From Proteiniphilum acetatigenes DSM 18083 (GTDB taxonomy: Bacteria > Bacteroidota > Bacteroidia > Bacteroidales > Dysgonomonadaceae): a stretch of DNA of 51,311 nt. The notes under the pieces were generated by a model. The model was not told the origin of the DNA and did not search any database. It was given only the letters and a program-made list of their open reading frames with translations. Shown in pieces: positions 8,879 to 17,630 of this stretch. Every line of letters starts with the position of its first letter. The stretch's first letter is position 1. The stretch lies in assembly GCF_000380985.1 (NCBI RefSeq), contig NZ_KB905712.1:1-51311 (forward strand). Reading direction: 5' to 3'. A program made the translations under genes and the position numbers.

Positions 8879-8924
8879 ACTTCCCGAAAAAGCGGGACAA
8901 GTTATCGCGACTTGTAGGGATCAT
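8879..8924. repeat. Two adjacent hairpins, REP-like
   Basis: TCCCG/CGGGA pair around AAAAAG at about 8882-8897, and ACAAGT/ACTTGT pair around TATCGCG just after. The pair lies between the PHP-like lipoprotein and the porin gene and has no T run, so a repeat unit or mRNA 3'-end structure is more likely than a simple terminator. Confidence 0.35.
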
Positions 8925-8954
8925 CACATCATCACATCAATCTCTCCACCTTAT

Positions 8955-10064
8955 TTAAAAGGTAAATAATAATTCGAGGGTGAATTTATCGGAATCCATC
9001 TCATCATTTGGTGAAAAGATATCCATTTCATGATTCACCATATACCATTCATAATCGAGCCGGAGAATAGAAGAAAAACGCTCATTGTTAAATCCAAAAC
9101 CGATTCCTGTTGTCAACCGGTTGACGTCGAAACCGCCTACTTCGGGTTGTCCGTCGATGGCATCCCATCGAACGGCTGGCCTGATAAATTCAAACATCTT
9201 TGTCCGGACAGGTATTGTATATGCACCTTGCAGATAATAAGAAAGTAAATCGGTATGAAACTCAGTTTTACTCTCTCTTTTCATGACTTCGGTCTCTACT
9301 TTCCAGTTGTTTTGCTCGTAACGTAGATCGGCACCGTAGAAAAGAAAATGAGTGGTTTCGTCATTAGGATAGTCATATATTTTTGCGGTCATGCGAAACC
9401 CCTGCATATTGCCCAATTCTATTCGTCCTCCATACGACATGTTCTTTTTCCAGACCGGATCATTGATTGTATTTCCGTTAAATACTCCAAATTCAAGCCT
9501 TGCTGGGATAACGCCAAGAAGGAAATCATATTTAGCCAAAAAACCCAGATCACGGGTACTTAAAAAATACTTCCCAAGGAAAGCGCGGTTGGCAAACATC
9601 ATTGTGGCGGGAGTGACAATATAACTATTGAATAAAGGGATACTGGTCTGTCCCAATGTAAGAGAAAGGCCCTCGATAGGTTTCAGTGTTCCGCTCAGGT
9701 CGAGGACGCTGAATTTACCTTCGTTACTGAGCTCTACCTGTACCCTGTAGGCCGAGTAGGGATTGATATTTCCTGCTACACCGATACGGGAGTTACGGAC
9801 AGAAAAACGGGACATGTTGGTCTTCGACGCATACTCGAATTTGTTTTTTAAGGTTCCGTCAACTTTAAAATTCGGATATGTAGGTGTCTCGGCTTCCTGG
9901 GCGGAAAGAAGAAAAGAAGAGAATATAAATAATATTGATAATATTATGGATAGCTTTCCATAAGATGAATCTGGTGTATTGGCACTGATTATGCCCCGAT
10001 TTTTCTTTTGAAGACACATTTTTTTAATATTCAGACTTTTTTTCTCTGTTTGTAGTTGTTCCAT
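8955..10064 (-). CDS. Phosphate-selective-type porin (OprO/OprP family)
   Basis: The 369-residue protein has a hydrophobic export signal at about residues 37-56 ending SFLLSAQ, preceded by an unusually long 36-residue lead, so the true start may be further in (M16). The rest is an alternating beta-barrel pattern beginning NFKVDGTLKNKFEYA and containing the RVQVELS...LDLSGTLKPIEGLSLTLGQ block typical of OprP-like porins. It ends LELLFTF with the terminal Phe expected for outer-membrane assembly. It would form a channel for anions or small solutes; specificity is unknown. It precedes no obvious partner and is followed on the same strand by a small lipoprotein 190 bases on. Confidence 0.82.
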   Translation of the reverse strand: MEQLQTEKKSLNIKKMCLQKKNRGIISANTPDSSYGKLSIILSILFIFSSFLLSAQEAETPTYPNFKVDGTLKNKFEYASKTNMSRFSVRNSRIGVAGNINPYSAYRVQVELSNEGKFSVLDLSGTLKPIEGLSLTLGQTSIPLFNSYIVTPATMMFANRAFLGKYFLSTRDLGFLAKYDFLLGVIPARLEFGVFNGNTINDPVWKKNMSYGGRIELGNMQGFRMTAKIYDYPNDETTHFLFYGADLRYEQNNWKVETEVMKRESKTEFHTDLLSYYLQGAYTIPVRTKMFEFIRPAVRWDAIDGQPEVGGFDVNRLTTGIGFGFNNERFSSILRLDYEWYMVNHEMDIFSPNDEMDSDKFTLELLFTF

Positions 10065-10146
10065 TCTTTTTTTAGTATATCCGTTTTATTATGTATTACC
10101 GATAAAATTCCGCAAGATATTATTACGCCTCCAATTTATATTCATT

Positions 10147-10240
10147 AATAAAAAACTATTCGAAGCCGGCAGATTATTCGCTCCCAAGAGAACCACCGTC
10201 TTTTTTTACAAAAAACTGTTCGAAGCCTTCAGAATACTCT
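10147..10240. repeat. Short imperfect direct repeat at the apbE 3' end
   Basis: AAAAAACTATTCGAAGCC (about 10147-10164) and AAAAAACTGTTCGAAGCC (about 10204-10221) are near-identical and 57 bases apart. The second copy lies in the last codons of apbE (EGFEQFF), the first just past its stop. It looks like a local duplication that moved the stop codon. Confidence 0.6.
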
Positions 10241-11211
10241 ATACCGAATGATCCGTCGGATTTTTCATAAATGAAATAATAGTGTAACCCGGGTATTGTT
10301 CGGGCTGTTTCAACAGACCGCTTCATCCCCATAGCCATAAAAGCGGTAGCGTAGGCATCGGCAGTCATACAATCATCAGCAATTACAGTAGCTCCCAGAA
10401 TATCCAGTTGAGAGGGATAGCCGGTAACCGGATCGATAGTGTGGGCATATTTTTTTCCATCTTTAATGTAATAATTCCGGTAATTACCTGAAGTGGCCAG
10501 TGATTTATTGCAAAGTGAAAGTACTGCTTGCAGGTCGTGTAACATACCGGTGACGTCGTCAATAGGTTTATCTATCCCGATACGCCAACATTCTCCCTTG
10601 TCATTAACCCCTTTTGCAGTGATCTCCCCGCCGATCTCCACCATATAATTCTCTATACCATAACTCTCAAGCAGTTCAGCAATTACATCACATGCATATC
10701 CTTTGGCTATGGCAGAAGTGTTTATCTGCACACGCGGGTCGGTTTTAATGATATTTCCCTCTGTATCGACAGATATTTTTTCATATCCTACAAACTCTTT
10801 CAGGCTATCAATGATTTCCGGAGTGACACTGTCCATATTCTGAAAACCAAACCCCCAGGCATTGATAAGCGGGGAGACAGTGATATCGAATTTTCCGTCT
10901 GTCGTGCGTGATATCTCTTCCGACCTCCGGAATACCTTCAGAAAGAAAGAGTCGAGCTCTACCGGCTCATTCCGATTTACTTTTGTGATAATAGAATTCT
11001 CCTTGAAAGGATTTAACGACATATCGAATTTATGAAGTTCTGCCAGTATTTCCTCCTCCAGTGAACGGTTATAAGCGTATTTAATATGATATCCGGTTGC
11101 GAAAATCTCTCCCTGATCCTGATAATAGATGTAATTTTGTTTGCTACCCGACGTACATGACAATGCGAGAATAAAAAACAATAACAGGTTATATTGATAT
11201 TTTATTTTCAT
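10174..11211 (-). CDS. apbE: FAD:protein FMN transferase lipoprotein (ApbE)
   Basis: The 345-residue protein begins with a lipoprotein signal (ILALSC) and shows the ApbE family marks: SLNPFKENSIITKVNRN near residue 70, GGEITAKG near 195, the HTIDPVTGYPS motif near 265 that contacts the metal and FAD, and the ADDCMTADAYATA block near 280. ApbE attaches FMN covalently to Thr/Ser of target flavoproteins such as the Nqr and Rnf subunits, outside the inner membrane. It follows a DPM1-like glycosyltransferase by 32 bases and may be co-transcribed. Its last residues overlap one arm of a short direct repeat. Confidence 0.93.
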   Translation of the reverse strand: MKIKYQYNLLLFFILALSCTSGSKQNYIYYQDQGEIFATGYHIKYAYNRSLEEEILAELHKFDMSLNPFKENSIITKVNRNEPVELDSFFLKVFRRSEEISRTTDGKFDITVSPLINAWGFGFQNMDSVTPEIIDSLKEFVGYEKISVDTEGNIIKTDPRVQINTSAIAKGYACDVIAELLESYGIENYMVEIGGEITAKGVNDKGECWRIGIDKPIDDVTGMLHDLQAVLSLCNKSLATSGNYRNYYIKDGKKYAHTIDPVTGYPSQLDILGATVIADDCMTADAYATAFMAMGMKRSVETARTIPGLHYYFIYEKSDGSFGIEYSEGFEQFFVKKDGGSLGSE

Positions 11212-11243
11212 ATATTTTTTAATTAAAAGTGAAAAATAAAAAA

Positions 11244-12194
11244 CTAAAATTCTTCATCAATCCGGTAGTGGTTTCTTTCAGGTGCATTCCTTGATACCAG
11301 TTCGCCCAGGAATCCTGCGAGGAAGAGTAGGGTACCCAGAATCATCATGGTAAGGGAAATATAAAAGTAGGGCGATTCTGTGACCAGGCGGTATGGATTG
11401 CCGTGATACATATCATACAGTTTAATAGCACCCACAAGAACAATAGCGATCAATCCCAACAGGAACATCAGGCTTCCCCACAGACCGAAAAAATGCATTG
11501 GCTTTTTCCCGAACCGGCTCAGAAACCAAAGCGTCATCAGGTCGAGATAACCATTGACGAAACGGTTTGCACCGAATTTACTTTTTCCGTATTTCCTCGG
11601 ACTGTGCCGGACCACTTTCTCGCCTATACGGGTAAATCCTGCATTCTTGGCTAATACGGGAATCCAGCGGTGCATGTCATTATAAACCTCGATACTCTTG
11701 GCCAGCGATTTACGATAGGCTTTCAATCCACAGTTGAAATCGTGGAGTTTAATGCCTGAAACCTTTCTGGCAGTAGCGTTGAAGAGTTTCGAAGGTAAGT
11801 TCTTTGTCAGTTTATCATCATATCTTTTCTTTTTCCAACCTGAAACCAGATCGTACCCCTCTTCCTGAATCATCCGGTAAAGCTCCGGTATCTCATCAGG
11901 GCTATCCTGAAGGTCGGCGTCCATAGTGATGATTACATCGCCTTGCGCTTTCTGGAAAGCACAATACAGGGCCGGCGATTTCCCGTAATTCCGACGGAAT
12001 TTAATCGCCTTTACAGTATCATATCTGTTTTTTAGTTCTTTAATAATTTCCCATGACCCGTCGTTACTCCCATCATCCACGAAAATAATCTCATACGACA
12101 GTTTGTTTTCAAGCATGACATGCCGAATCCAATCATGCAGTTCGGTGAGCGACTCCTCCTCGTTGTAAAGCGGTATGACAACTGATATATCCAT
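11244..12194 (-). CDS. DPM1/ArnC-like family 2 glycosyltransferase with two C-terminal membrane helices
   Basis: The 316-residue protein has a GT2 domain with DDGSNDGSW (about 40) and DADLQDSPDEIPEL (about 91), the DxD-type metal site of polyprenyl-phosphate glycosyltransferases. Two membrane helices follow at about 233-258 and 275-298. Such enzymes load a sugar from a nucleotide donor on to undecaprenyl phosphate for later use outside the membrane. It heads a probable two-gene unit with apbE, driven by a TATATTTG box 18 bases upstream of the ATG. Confidence 0.88.
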   Translation of the reverse strand: MDISVVIPLYNEEESLTELHDWIRHVMLENKLSYEIIFVDDGSNDGSWEIIKELKNRYDTVKAIKFRRNYGKSPALYCAFQKAQGDVIITMDADLQDSPDEIPELYRMIQEEGYDLVSGWKKKRYDDKLTKNLPSKLFNATARKVSGIKLHDFNCGLKAYRKSLAKSIEVYNDMHRWIPVLAKNAGFTRIGEKVVRHSPRKYGKSKFGANRFVNGYLDLMTLWFLSRFGKKPMHFFGLWGSLMFLLGLIAIVLVGAIKLYDMYHGNPYRLVTESPYFYISLTMMILGTLLFLAGFLGELVSRNAPERNHYRIDEEF

Positions 12195-12211
12195 GTTTTT
12201 GTTTTATCACA

Positions 12212-12219
12212 CAAATATA
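12212..12219 (-). promoter_or_regulatory. Promoter -7 box of the DPM1-like gene
   Basis: The minus strand reads TATATTTG, a full match to TAnnTTTG, 17 bases before the ATG at 12194. Confidence 0.6.
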
Positions 12220-12560
12220 CATGATTAAAGCGAGATTTTATATACAAGAAAGAGACTAAAGAGTATGAAAAGATAATTAGTGTATATTTGGTGGAAGCCA
12301 TAAAGATTTTCGATTGAAAGGTTTAGGCCATTTTATCAGTAATGGTTGGAGAATTACACTGAAAATCCACAATAAAAGACTATTTTGTTAAAAATTATTT
12401 GTATTATTGCAACATGAAATATTTTTTCAGGTTGTTACTGCATCTTGTTTATGCATTTAATGTTTTAATATATAGAGGTTTATTGGTTTATGACTCAGGC
12501 GTGAATAATTCAATCTGAAATTTCTGCGATATAACAGTATTTATAAAAATCAACTTTCGA
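12220..12560. other. Intergenic region at the start of the polysaccharide locus
   Basis: AT-rich stretch of about 340 bases between divergent genes. On the plus strand TATTATTG (12402-12409) is one base off the TAnnTTTG box and may drive the glycosyltransferase at 12561. No ORF, hairpin or repeat of note is visible. Confidence 0.4.
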
Positions 12561-13826
12561 ATGAGTAAAAAAAGAAAAATATTATGGTTCAGTAACGCCC
12601 AATTTTCCGATGAGAAAATTAAAACCACAGGTACGTGGTTAATCGCAATGGGAAATGCTATTACTGAAACTACAGACATAGAACTTTATAATGTAACCGG
12701 AGGAGATGTAAAATCCATTACTCAGAAAAATTCCGGTAACGTAACACAATGGATTATACCTTATGAAAAAAGGACAAAATACCATCAAGGATCAAAAGAG
12801 GTTATCTCTTTTATAAAAAAAATAAATGATGAAATAAACCCGGATTTAATACACCTTTGGGGTACTGAAAGTGGGATTGGCTTTGCAATAAAAGAGGCAA
12901 AGCTTGAAACGCCTTTACTTCTGGAAATACAGGGCTTGTTATTTACTATACCAAAAAATTATTACGGCGGATTATCCAATAACGATTTGTTAAAATGTAC
13001 CGGTTTAAAAGAAATACTTCGACCTCAAAATCATCCCTATTTTATCCGTAAAGGATTCAAAAAAAGAGGTAAGCATGAACTTCGCATAATTCGTCAAATG
13101 GAAAATATATCAGTGCAATCAGATTGGGTTGATTCAATTATTCAATATATAAATCCCAAAGCCAATATTTTTCAGACGGGTATGATGTTAAGGAGTGAAT
13201 TTTATGAAACACCAATTTGGGAGTATCCAAAAAATAGTCAGGTTATAAATCTCTTTACAACCTGCTCCGGAGCTATTCCTTATAAAGGTTTACATGTAAT
13301 TTTCGAAGCGATTGCACTACTTAAAAATAAATATCCCAATATAAGGTTGAATATCGGTGGTAACATTCAAATTAATAAAAAATATGGATTTATCAGAGAT
13401 GGTTATACCAGTTGGTTACTTAGAAAAGCAAATCAATTAGGCATCACAAACTTAATTACCTGGTTAGGAATGATGAACGCCGACGAAATGATAGCTGAAA
13501 TGCATAAATCGTCCATGGTGGTGATTCCCTCTTTCATTGAATCATATTGTCTGTTTATGGCAGAGTCAATGATGGTAGGTGTGCCTACTGTTGCCTCGTT
13601 TGCAGGAGCTTTGCCTCAATTGGCTGAACATAATCAGTCCGCTCTCTATTTTCCAACAGGAGATCATTGGTCATGTGCACGACAAATAGAGAAAATTATC
13701 ACTAATCAGGGACTGGCTAAAAAGTTGTCTGTCGAAGCCAGAAAGACAGCGTTGCAAAGAAATGACCAAGCAAAAGTTCTTCAAACCCAGTTGGAAATTT
13801 ATAACAGAATAATCAATGCATTATGA
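12561..13826 (+). CDS. Family 4 glycosyltransferase
   Basis: The 421-residue cytosolic enzyme has a GT-B fold. The N-terminal half reads a path such as LIHLWGTESG. The C-terminal half has TCSGAIPYKGLHVIFEAI, then IGGN, and the E-x7-E-like nucleotide-sugar site PSFIESYCLFMAESMMVGVPTVA (about 320-343). It probably adds one sugar to a polysaccharide repeat unit. Codon use is AT-rich compared with genes to its left. Its stop overlaps the start of the next gene by four bases (ATGA), so the two are translationally coupled. Confidence 0.85.
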   Translation: MSKKRKILWFSNAQFSDEKIKTTGTWLIAMGNAITETTDIELYNVTGGDVKSITQKNSGNVTQWIIPYEKRTKYHQGSKEVISFIKKINDEINPDLIHLWGTESGIGFAIKEAKLETPLLLEIQGLLFTIPKNYYGGLSNNDLLKCTGLKEILRPQNHPYFIRKGFKKRGKHELRIIRQMENISVQSDWVDSIIQYINPKANIFQTGMMLRSEFYETPIWEYPKNSQVINLFTTCSGAIPYKGLHVIFEAIALLKNKYPNIRLNIGGNIQINKKYGFIRDGYTSWLLRKANQLGITNLITWLGMMNADEMIAEMHKSSMVVIPSFIESYCLFMAESMMVGVPTVASFAGALPQLAEHNQSALYFPTGDHWSCARQIEKIITNQGLAKKLSVEARKTALQRNDQAKVLQTQLEIYNRIINAL

Positions 13827-14449
13827 AGAAATATTTTCCTTTGATATTTAAGTCATTAAGGTTTATTTTACGATATGTGACAAAGAAATTACATTACATT
13901 GCATGTCGAATAATCTTATATGGAAATGGTGTAGACTGCAAAAGAATAGTTACCTATGGAATTCCTTTTGTATCTGTTGCTCAAAAAGGTAAATGTGTCA
14001 TTGGGGATAATTTTACTATGAATAATAATACACGGGGAAATCCTATAGGTAGAGTAAATAGATGTATACTTTTTGTGGACAATGGTGCTGAGTTAATTAT
14101 CGGAAATAATGTAGGGATGAGTGCTACTGCTTTGGTTGCTCAAACAAGCATCCGCATAGGCGATAATGTGAAAATAGGAGGTGGAGTTTGTATTTACGAT
14201 ACTGATTTTCACTCATTAGATCCTGAAATGCGGAAAGACATTGCAAGAGATCGTATTAATACGAATAATAAACCGGTTGTAATTGGAGATAATGTGTTTA
14301 TTGGTGCGCATTCAACCATATTGAAAGGGGTGACAGTGGGTAATAATTCTATTATCGGAGCATGCTCTGTTGTTACAAAAAGCATCCCGGAGAATGAAAT
14401 ATGGGGGGGTAACCCTGCTAAATTTATTAAGAAGATAACTGTAGAATAA
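13823..14449 (+). CDS. Hexapeptide-repeat (LbH) acyltransferase
   Basis: The 208-residue protein has left-handed beta-helix hexapeptides from about residue 85 to 205 (IGDNVKIGGGVCIYD, VVIGDNVFIGAHSTILKGVTVGNNSIIGACSVV) and the DTDFHS loop with the likely catalytic histidine. It ends with the GNPAKFIKKI cap usual in maltose/serine/colanic-type O-acetyltransferases. It likely acetylates a sugar in the polysaccharide made by its neighbours. It is coupled by ATGA overlap to the upstream glycosyltransferase. Confidence 0.87.
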   Translation: MKKYFPLIFKSLRFILRYVTKKLHYIACRIILYGNGVDCKRIVTYGIPFVSVAQKGKCVIGDNFTMNNNTRGNPIGRVNRCILFVDNGAELIIGNNVGMSATALVAQTSIRIGDNVKIGGGVCIYDTDFHSLDPEMRKDIARDRINTNNKPVVIGDNVFIGAHSTILKGVTVGNNSIIGACSVVTKSIPENEIWGGNPAKFIKKITVE

Positions 14450-14591
14450 TAAGCATTTTTTTAAACCTGTACTAATGGATCATTTGAATATCAGAAGTAT
14501 TACTTTGGCCGTGTACATATAGATACAAAAATAATCAATGCGTATTGATGATCACCTTACATATGAAGAAATTTTTCAATAACTCCAAAAT

Positions 14592-16109
14592 ATGAATAAC
14601 TTAAAATTTAGACGTCAGTTTTTATTCGCACCTGTTGAGTGTGGGCAACTTGAAGGGTGGCAGATCGAAAAGGTAGATGATTATTTTATCTATGTTCATC
14701 CTGATTGTCAATTTGAAAAATCATCAGGATTTTATGATCTGTATTTAATCGGTTACATTTTAAATCCACATGCTCCTGGGGAAACATCAAAACAAATACT
14801 TGATAACCTTTCAAGGATGAAAGACATGAATGATTTTCCCGAAAAACTATATAGTTTGACCGGTCGATTCGTGTTAATCATCAAAACAGAAGACGACTTC
14901 ATCTTCTTTAATGATGCTTGTGGTTTCAGGACGGTCTGCTATACCAAGGAGAATAATAATTTTTATGCTGCATCCCAGCCATTATTAATCAATGAAGTTA
15001 TACCTCTGAAAAAAATAAAGGCATACGAAGAATATTTTAATTCGGAGTATGTTGCAAATGATATGGAGTATTATTTGCCGAGTGGCGTCACTTTATATGA
15101 AAATGTATATCATCTGGTTCCCAATCATTATCTCGAGGTGTCAGCGTCTGAACAAAAACGTTACTATCCATTCCGGGAATTAAAGAGAAGAGATTATGCC
15201 GAAGGAGTAATAGCGTTCTCCGCTCTATTAAAAAATACAATTTTGGCTGCACATAATAATCTGGATTTGAGTTTCGGTTTGACGGCGGGTTGGGATACCC
15301 GGATCATTTTAAGTGGATGTAAGGATATTGCTTCCGATGTTTCTTTTTATACGCTAATATACAGAAATATGGATGATAAGCATATGGATATAAAAATTCC
15401 CAGGTCCCTGTCCAGATTGCTACACCTTAATCATAAATTTTTAGATTGTGAAAAAGATATTACCCCCGAATTTGCCGAAATATATAAAGCCAATTCCGAT
15501 ATGGCTCATATTAACGATTGGGGTAAAATTGCTTATGGAATGTCAAAAACTTTTCCTCAGGAAAAAGTAGCGGTGAAAGGAAGTTGTTCCGAAGTCGGTC
15601 GATGTTCCTGGTACCCTGACGGAAAGCATAAAGTCCGTTTGACAGATGAAGATCTCTTACTATTAGAAAATGGTTGGGAAGATATTGCTTTTATAAGAGA
15701 GGCAATAAGAAAATGGTATGAATTAATAAAAAAGAACAGTTTTAATTACCCCTTGTTGGATTTATATTATTGGGAACATGCTATGGGGTCCTGGCAGGCT
15801 CAGAGCCAACTGGAGTGGGATATAGTGCAGGAGGTCTTCTCGCCGTTCAATTCAAGGGAAATGTTTGATATAATGTTTAGTATTGACCCCTTAAAAAGGA
15901 AATACGAAAACCCTGCCTTGTACGTTGATGCTGCGAAATACTTGTGGCCTGAAATCCTGAGTGAGCCGGTTAACCCTTATACTTTCAAACGGAGAGTACG
16001 ATTATTTGTCCGTGGTGTCATGTCATCCACAGGTCTCCTGAATATATATCAGGTAGCGAAAAAAAGAAAAATTATGAATAAAAAGAGACATAGAAATAAA
16101 AGGTTGTAA
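14592..16109 (+). CDS. Asparagine-synthase-like protein of a polysaccharide locus
   Basis: The 505-residue protein has a beta-rich N-terminal part like a degenerate Ntn/glutamine-amidotransferase domain (about 1-150; GRFVLIIKTEDDFIFFNDACGFRTVCY), without the N-terminal catalytic Cys. Its C-terminal part is an ATP-pyrophosphatase-like asparagine synthase domain with GLTAGWDTR (about 233-241) in place of the standard SGGxDS loop. Similar proteins occur in many surface-polysaccharide clusters, where an amide-forming or ATP-consuming step is suspected but not established. An imperfect, decayed tandem copy follows at 16406. Confidence 0.78.
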   Translation: MNNLKFRRQFLFAPVECGQLEGWQIEKVDDYFIYVHPDCQFEKSSGFYDLYLIGYILNPHAPGETSKQILDNLSRMKDMNDFPEKLYSLTGRFVLIIKTEDDFIFFNDACGFRTVCYTKENNNFYAASQPLLINEVIPLKKIKAYEEYFNSEYVANDMEYYLPSGVTLYENVYHLVPNHYLEVSASEQKRYYPFRELKRRDYAEGVIAFSALLKNTILAAHNNLDLSFGLTAGWDTRIILSGCKDIASDVSFYTLIYRNMDDKHMDIKIPRSLSRLLHLNHKFLDCEKDITPEFAEIYKANSDMAHINDWGKIAYGMSKTFPQEKVAVKGSCSEVGRCSWYPDGKHKVRLTDEDLLLLENGWEDIAFIREAIRKWYELIKKNSFNYPLLDLYYWEHAMGSWQAQSQLEWDIVQEVFSPFNSREMFDIMFSIDPLKRKYENPALYVDAAKYLWPEILSEPVNPYTFKRRVRLFVRGVMSSTGLLNIYQVAKKRKIMNKKRHRNKRL

Positions 16110-16255
16110 ATCGGTCTGTTTCTCACTTCGTTGTGAGGCATTATATGGAAAATGTGGAATTGTTTTTCGATGTAAAACAATGTAATGTTTTTTAAGTGTA
16201 TAATAGTCAATATTCTGTTGTAAATGAGATCAGTTTTGTGAATTCTATACGTTTT

Positions 16256-16345
16256 TATTGGTTAACTTGTATTTAAATATTGATCACATATTTATAATTT
16301 GTGACAAATATTAAAATCACAGTAAGATACGATCCAAGATAGTCT
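16256..16345 (+). pseudogene. Relic of the regulator's promoter and start codon region
   Basis: This block matches the region 17559-17645 closely (GACAAATATTAAAATCACAG in both). Where the intact gene has ATGCGAACCCC the relic has ATACGATCCAA, so the start codon is lost, and a stop follows within a few codons. It marks the join of the tandem duplication. Confidence 0.7.
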
Positions 16346-16405
16346 TAAACTTGTTCGTATTGATGATTGCCTTTATATTAAGAAACTCTTTAATAACCCT
16401 AAAAT

Positions 16406-17372
16406 ATGAATAATTAAAGTATAGAAGGCAGTTTTTATTCATACCTGTAGGCAACTTGGGTGGCAGATCGAAAAAGTAGATAACCATTTTATCTATGTTC
16501 ATCCGGATTGTCAATTTAAAAAATCATCCGGATTTTATGATCTGTATTTAGTCGGTTACATTTTAAATCCACATGCTCCTGGGGAAACATCAAAACAAAT
16601 ACTTGATGATCTTTCGAATCTGAAAGATATAAATGATTTTCCAAAAAAATTATATAGTTTGACCGGTCGATTCGTGTTAATCATCAAAACAGAAGATGAC
16701 TTCATCTTCTTTAATGATGAAAAAGATATTACCCCCGAATTTGCCGAAATATATAAAGCCAATTCTGATATGGCTCATATTAACGATTGGGGTAAAATTA
16801 CTTATGGAATGTTAAAAACTTTTCCTCAGGAAAAAGTAGCGGTGAAAGGAAGTTGTTCCGAAGTCGGTCGATGTTATTGGTATCCTGACGGAAAGCATAA
16901 AGCCCATTTGACGGAGGAAGACCTTTTATTAATGGAAAATGGTTGGTATGAATTAAAATTTATAAGAGAGGCAATAGGGAAATGGCATGAATCGATAAAA
17001 GAGAACAGTTTTAACTACCTCTTGATGGATTTGTATTATTGGGAACATCGAATGGGCAGTTGGCAGGCTCAGAGCCAGTTAGAGTAGGACATAGTGCAGG
17101 AGGTCTTCACGCCGTTCAATTCAAGAGAATTATTTGATCTGATGTTAAGTATTGATCCTTTAAAAAGAAAATGTGAGAAACCTTCTTTGTACACAGATAC
17201 AATGAGATACTTATGGAATGAAGTTTTGAATGAACCGATTAACCCTTATACTTTCAAACGAAAAGTACGAATTTTAGTTTATGATATTATGTCAAACACA
17301 GGTCTTTTAAACATAGTGAATATGGTAAAAAAGAGAATAAGAAAAAAAAAGAAATTGATTATCAGTTTGTAA
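16406..17372 (+). pseudogene. Decayed second copy of the asparagine-synthase-like gene
   Basis: The sequence follows 14592-16109 throughout but is broken. The first codons are frameshifted and hit a stop within three codons. An internal segment matching 14917-15450 (534 bases, 178 codons) is missing with a 2-base TG microhomology at the join, which keeps the frame. One TGG codon has become TAG (17085-17087, QSQLE-stop). The rest reads on in the same frame to 17372. The missing piece includes the GLTAGWDTR nucleotide loop, so even a readthrough product would lack the active site. Confidence 0.88.
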
Positions 17373-17597
17373 ACCGATCTGTTTTTTCTGTTCTTATGCG
17401 TAAAGTGGAAAATCGTTTGTGCCGGGAACTAACGGTAAGATAGTGTGGAAAAGTGTGGAATTATTCTCCATGAGATAAAAAATGTAAATTTATTTAATCG
17501 ACTTTTAATCAATGTTATGTGGATAAAAAACTTGATTTTTAATATTTTTAATATTTTTTTCTTGGTTAACTTGTGTTTAAATATCGACTAGATGTTA

Positions 17598-17605
17598 TAT
17601 ATTTG
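17598..17605 (+). promoter_or_regulatory. Promoter -7 box of the LuxR-type regulator
   Basis: TATATTTG matches TAnnTTTG and lies 25 bases before the ATG at 17631. The duplicated relic upstream (near 16291-16300) has a weakened version. Confidence 0.6.
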
Positions 17606-17630
17606 CGACAAATATTAAAATCACAGCAAA

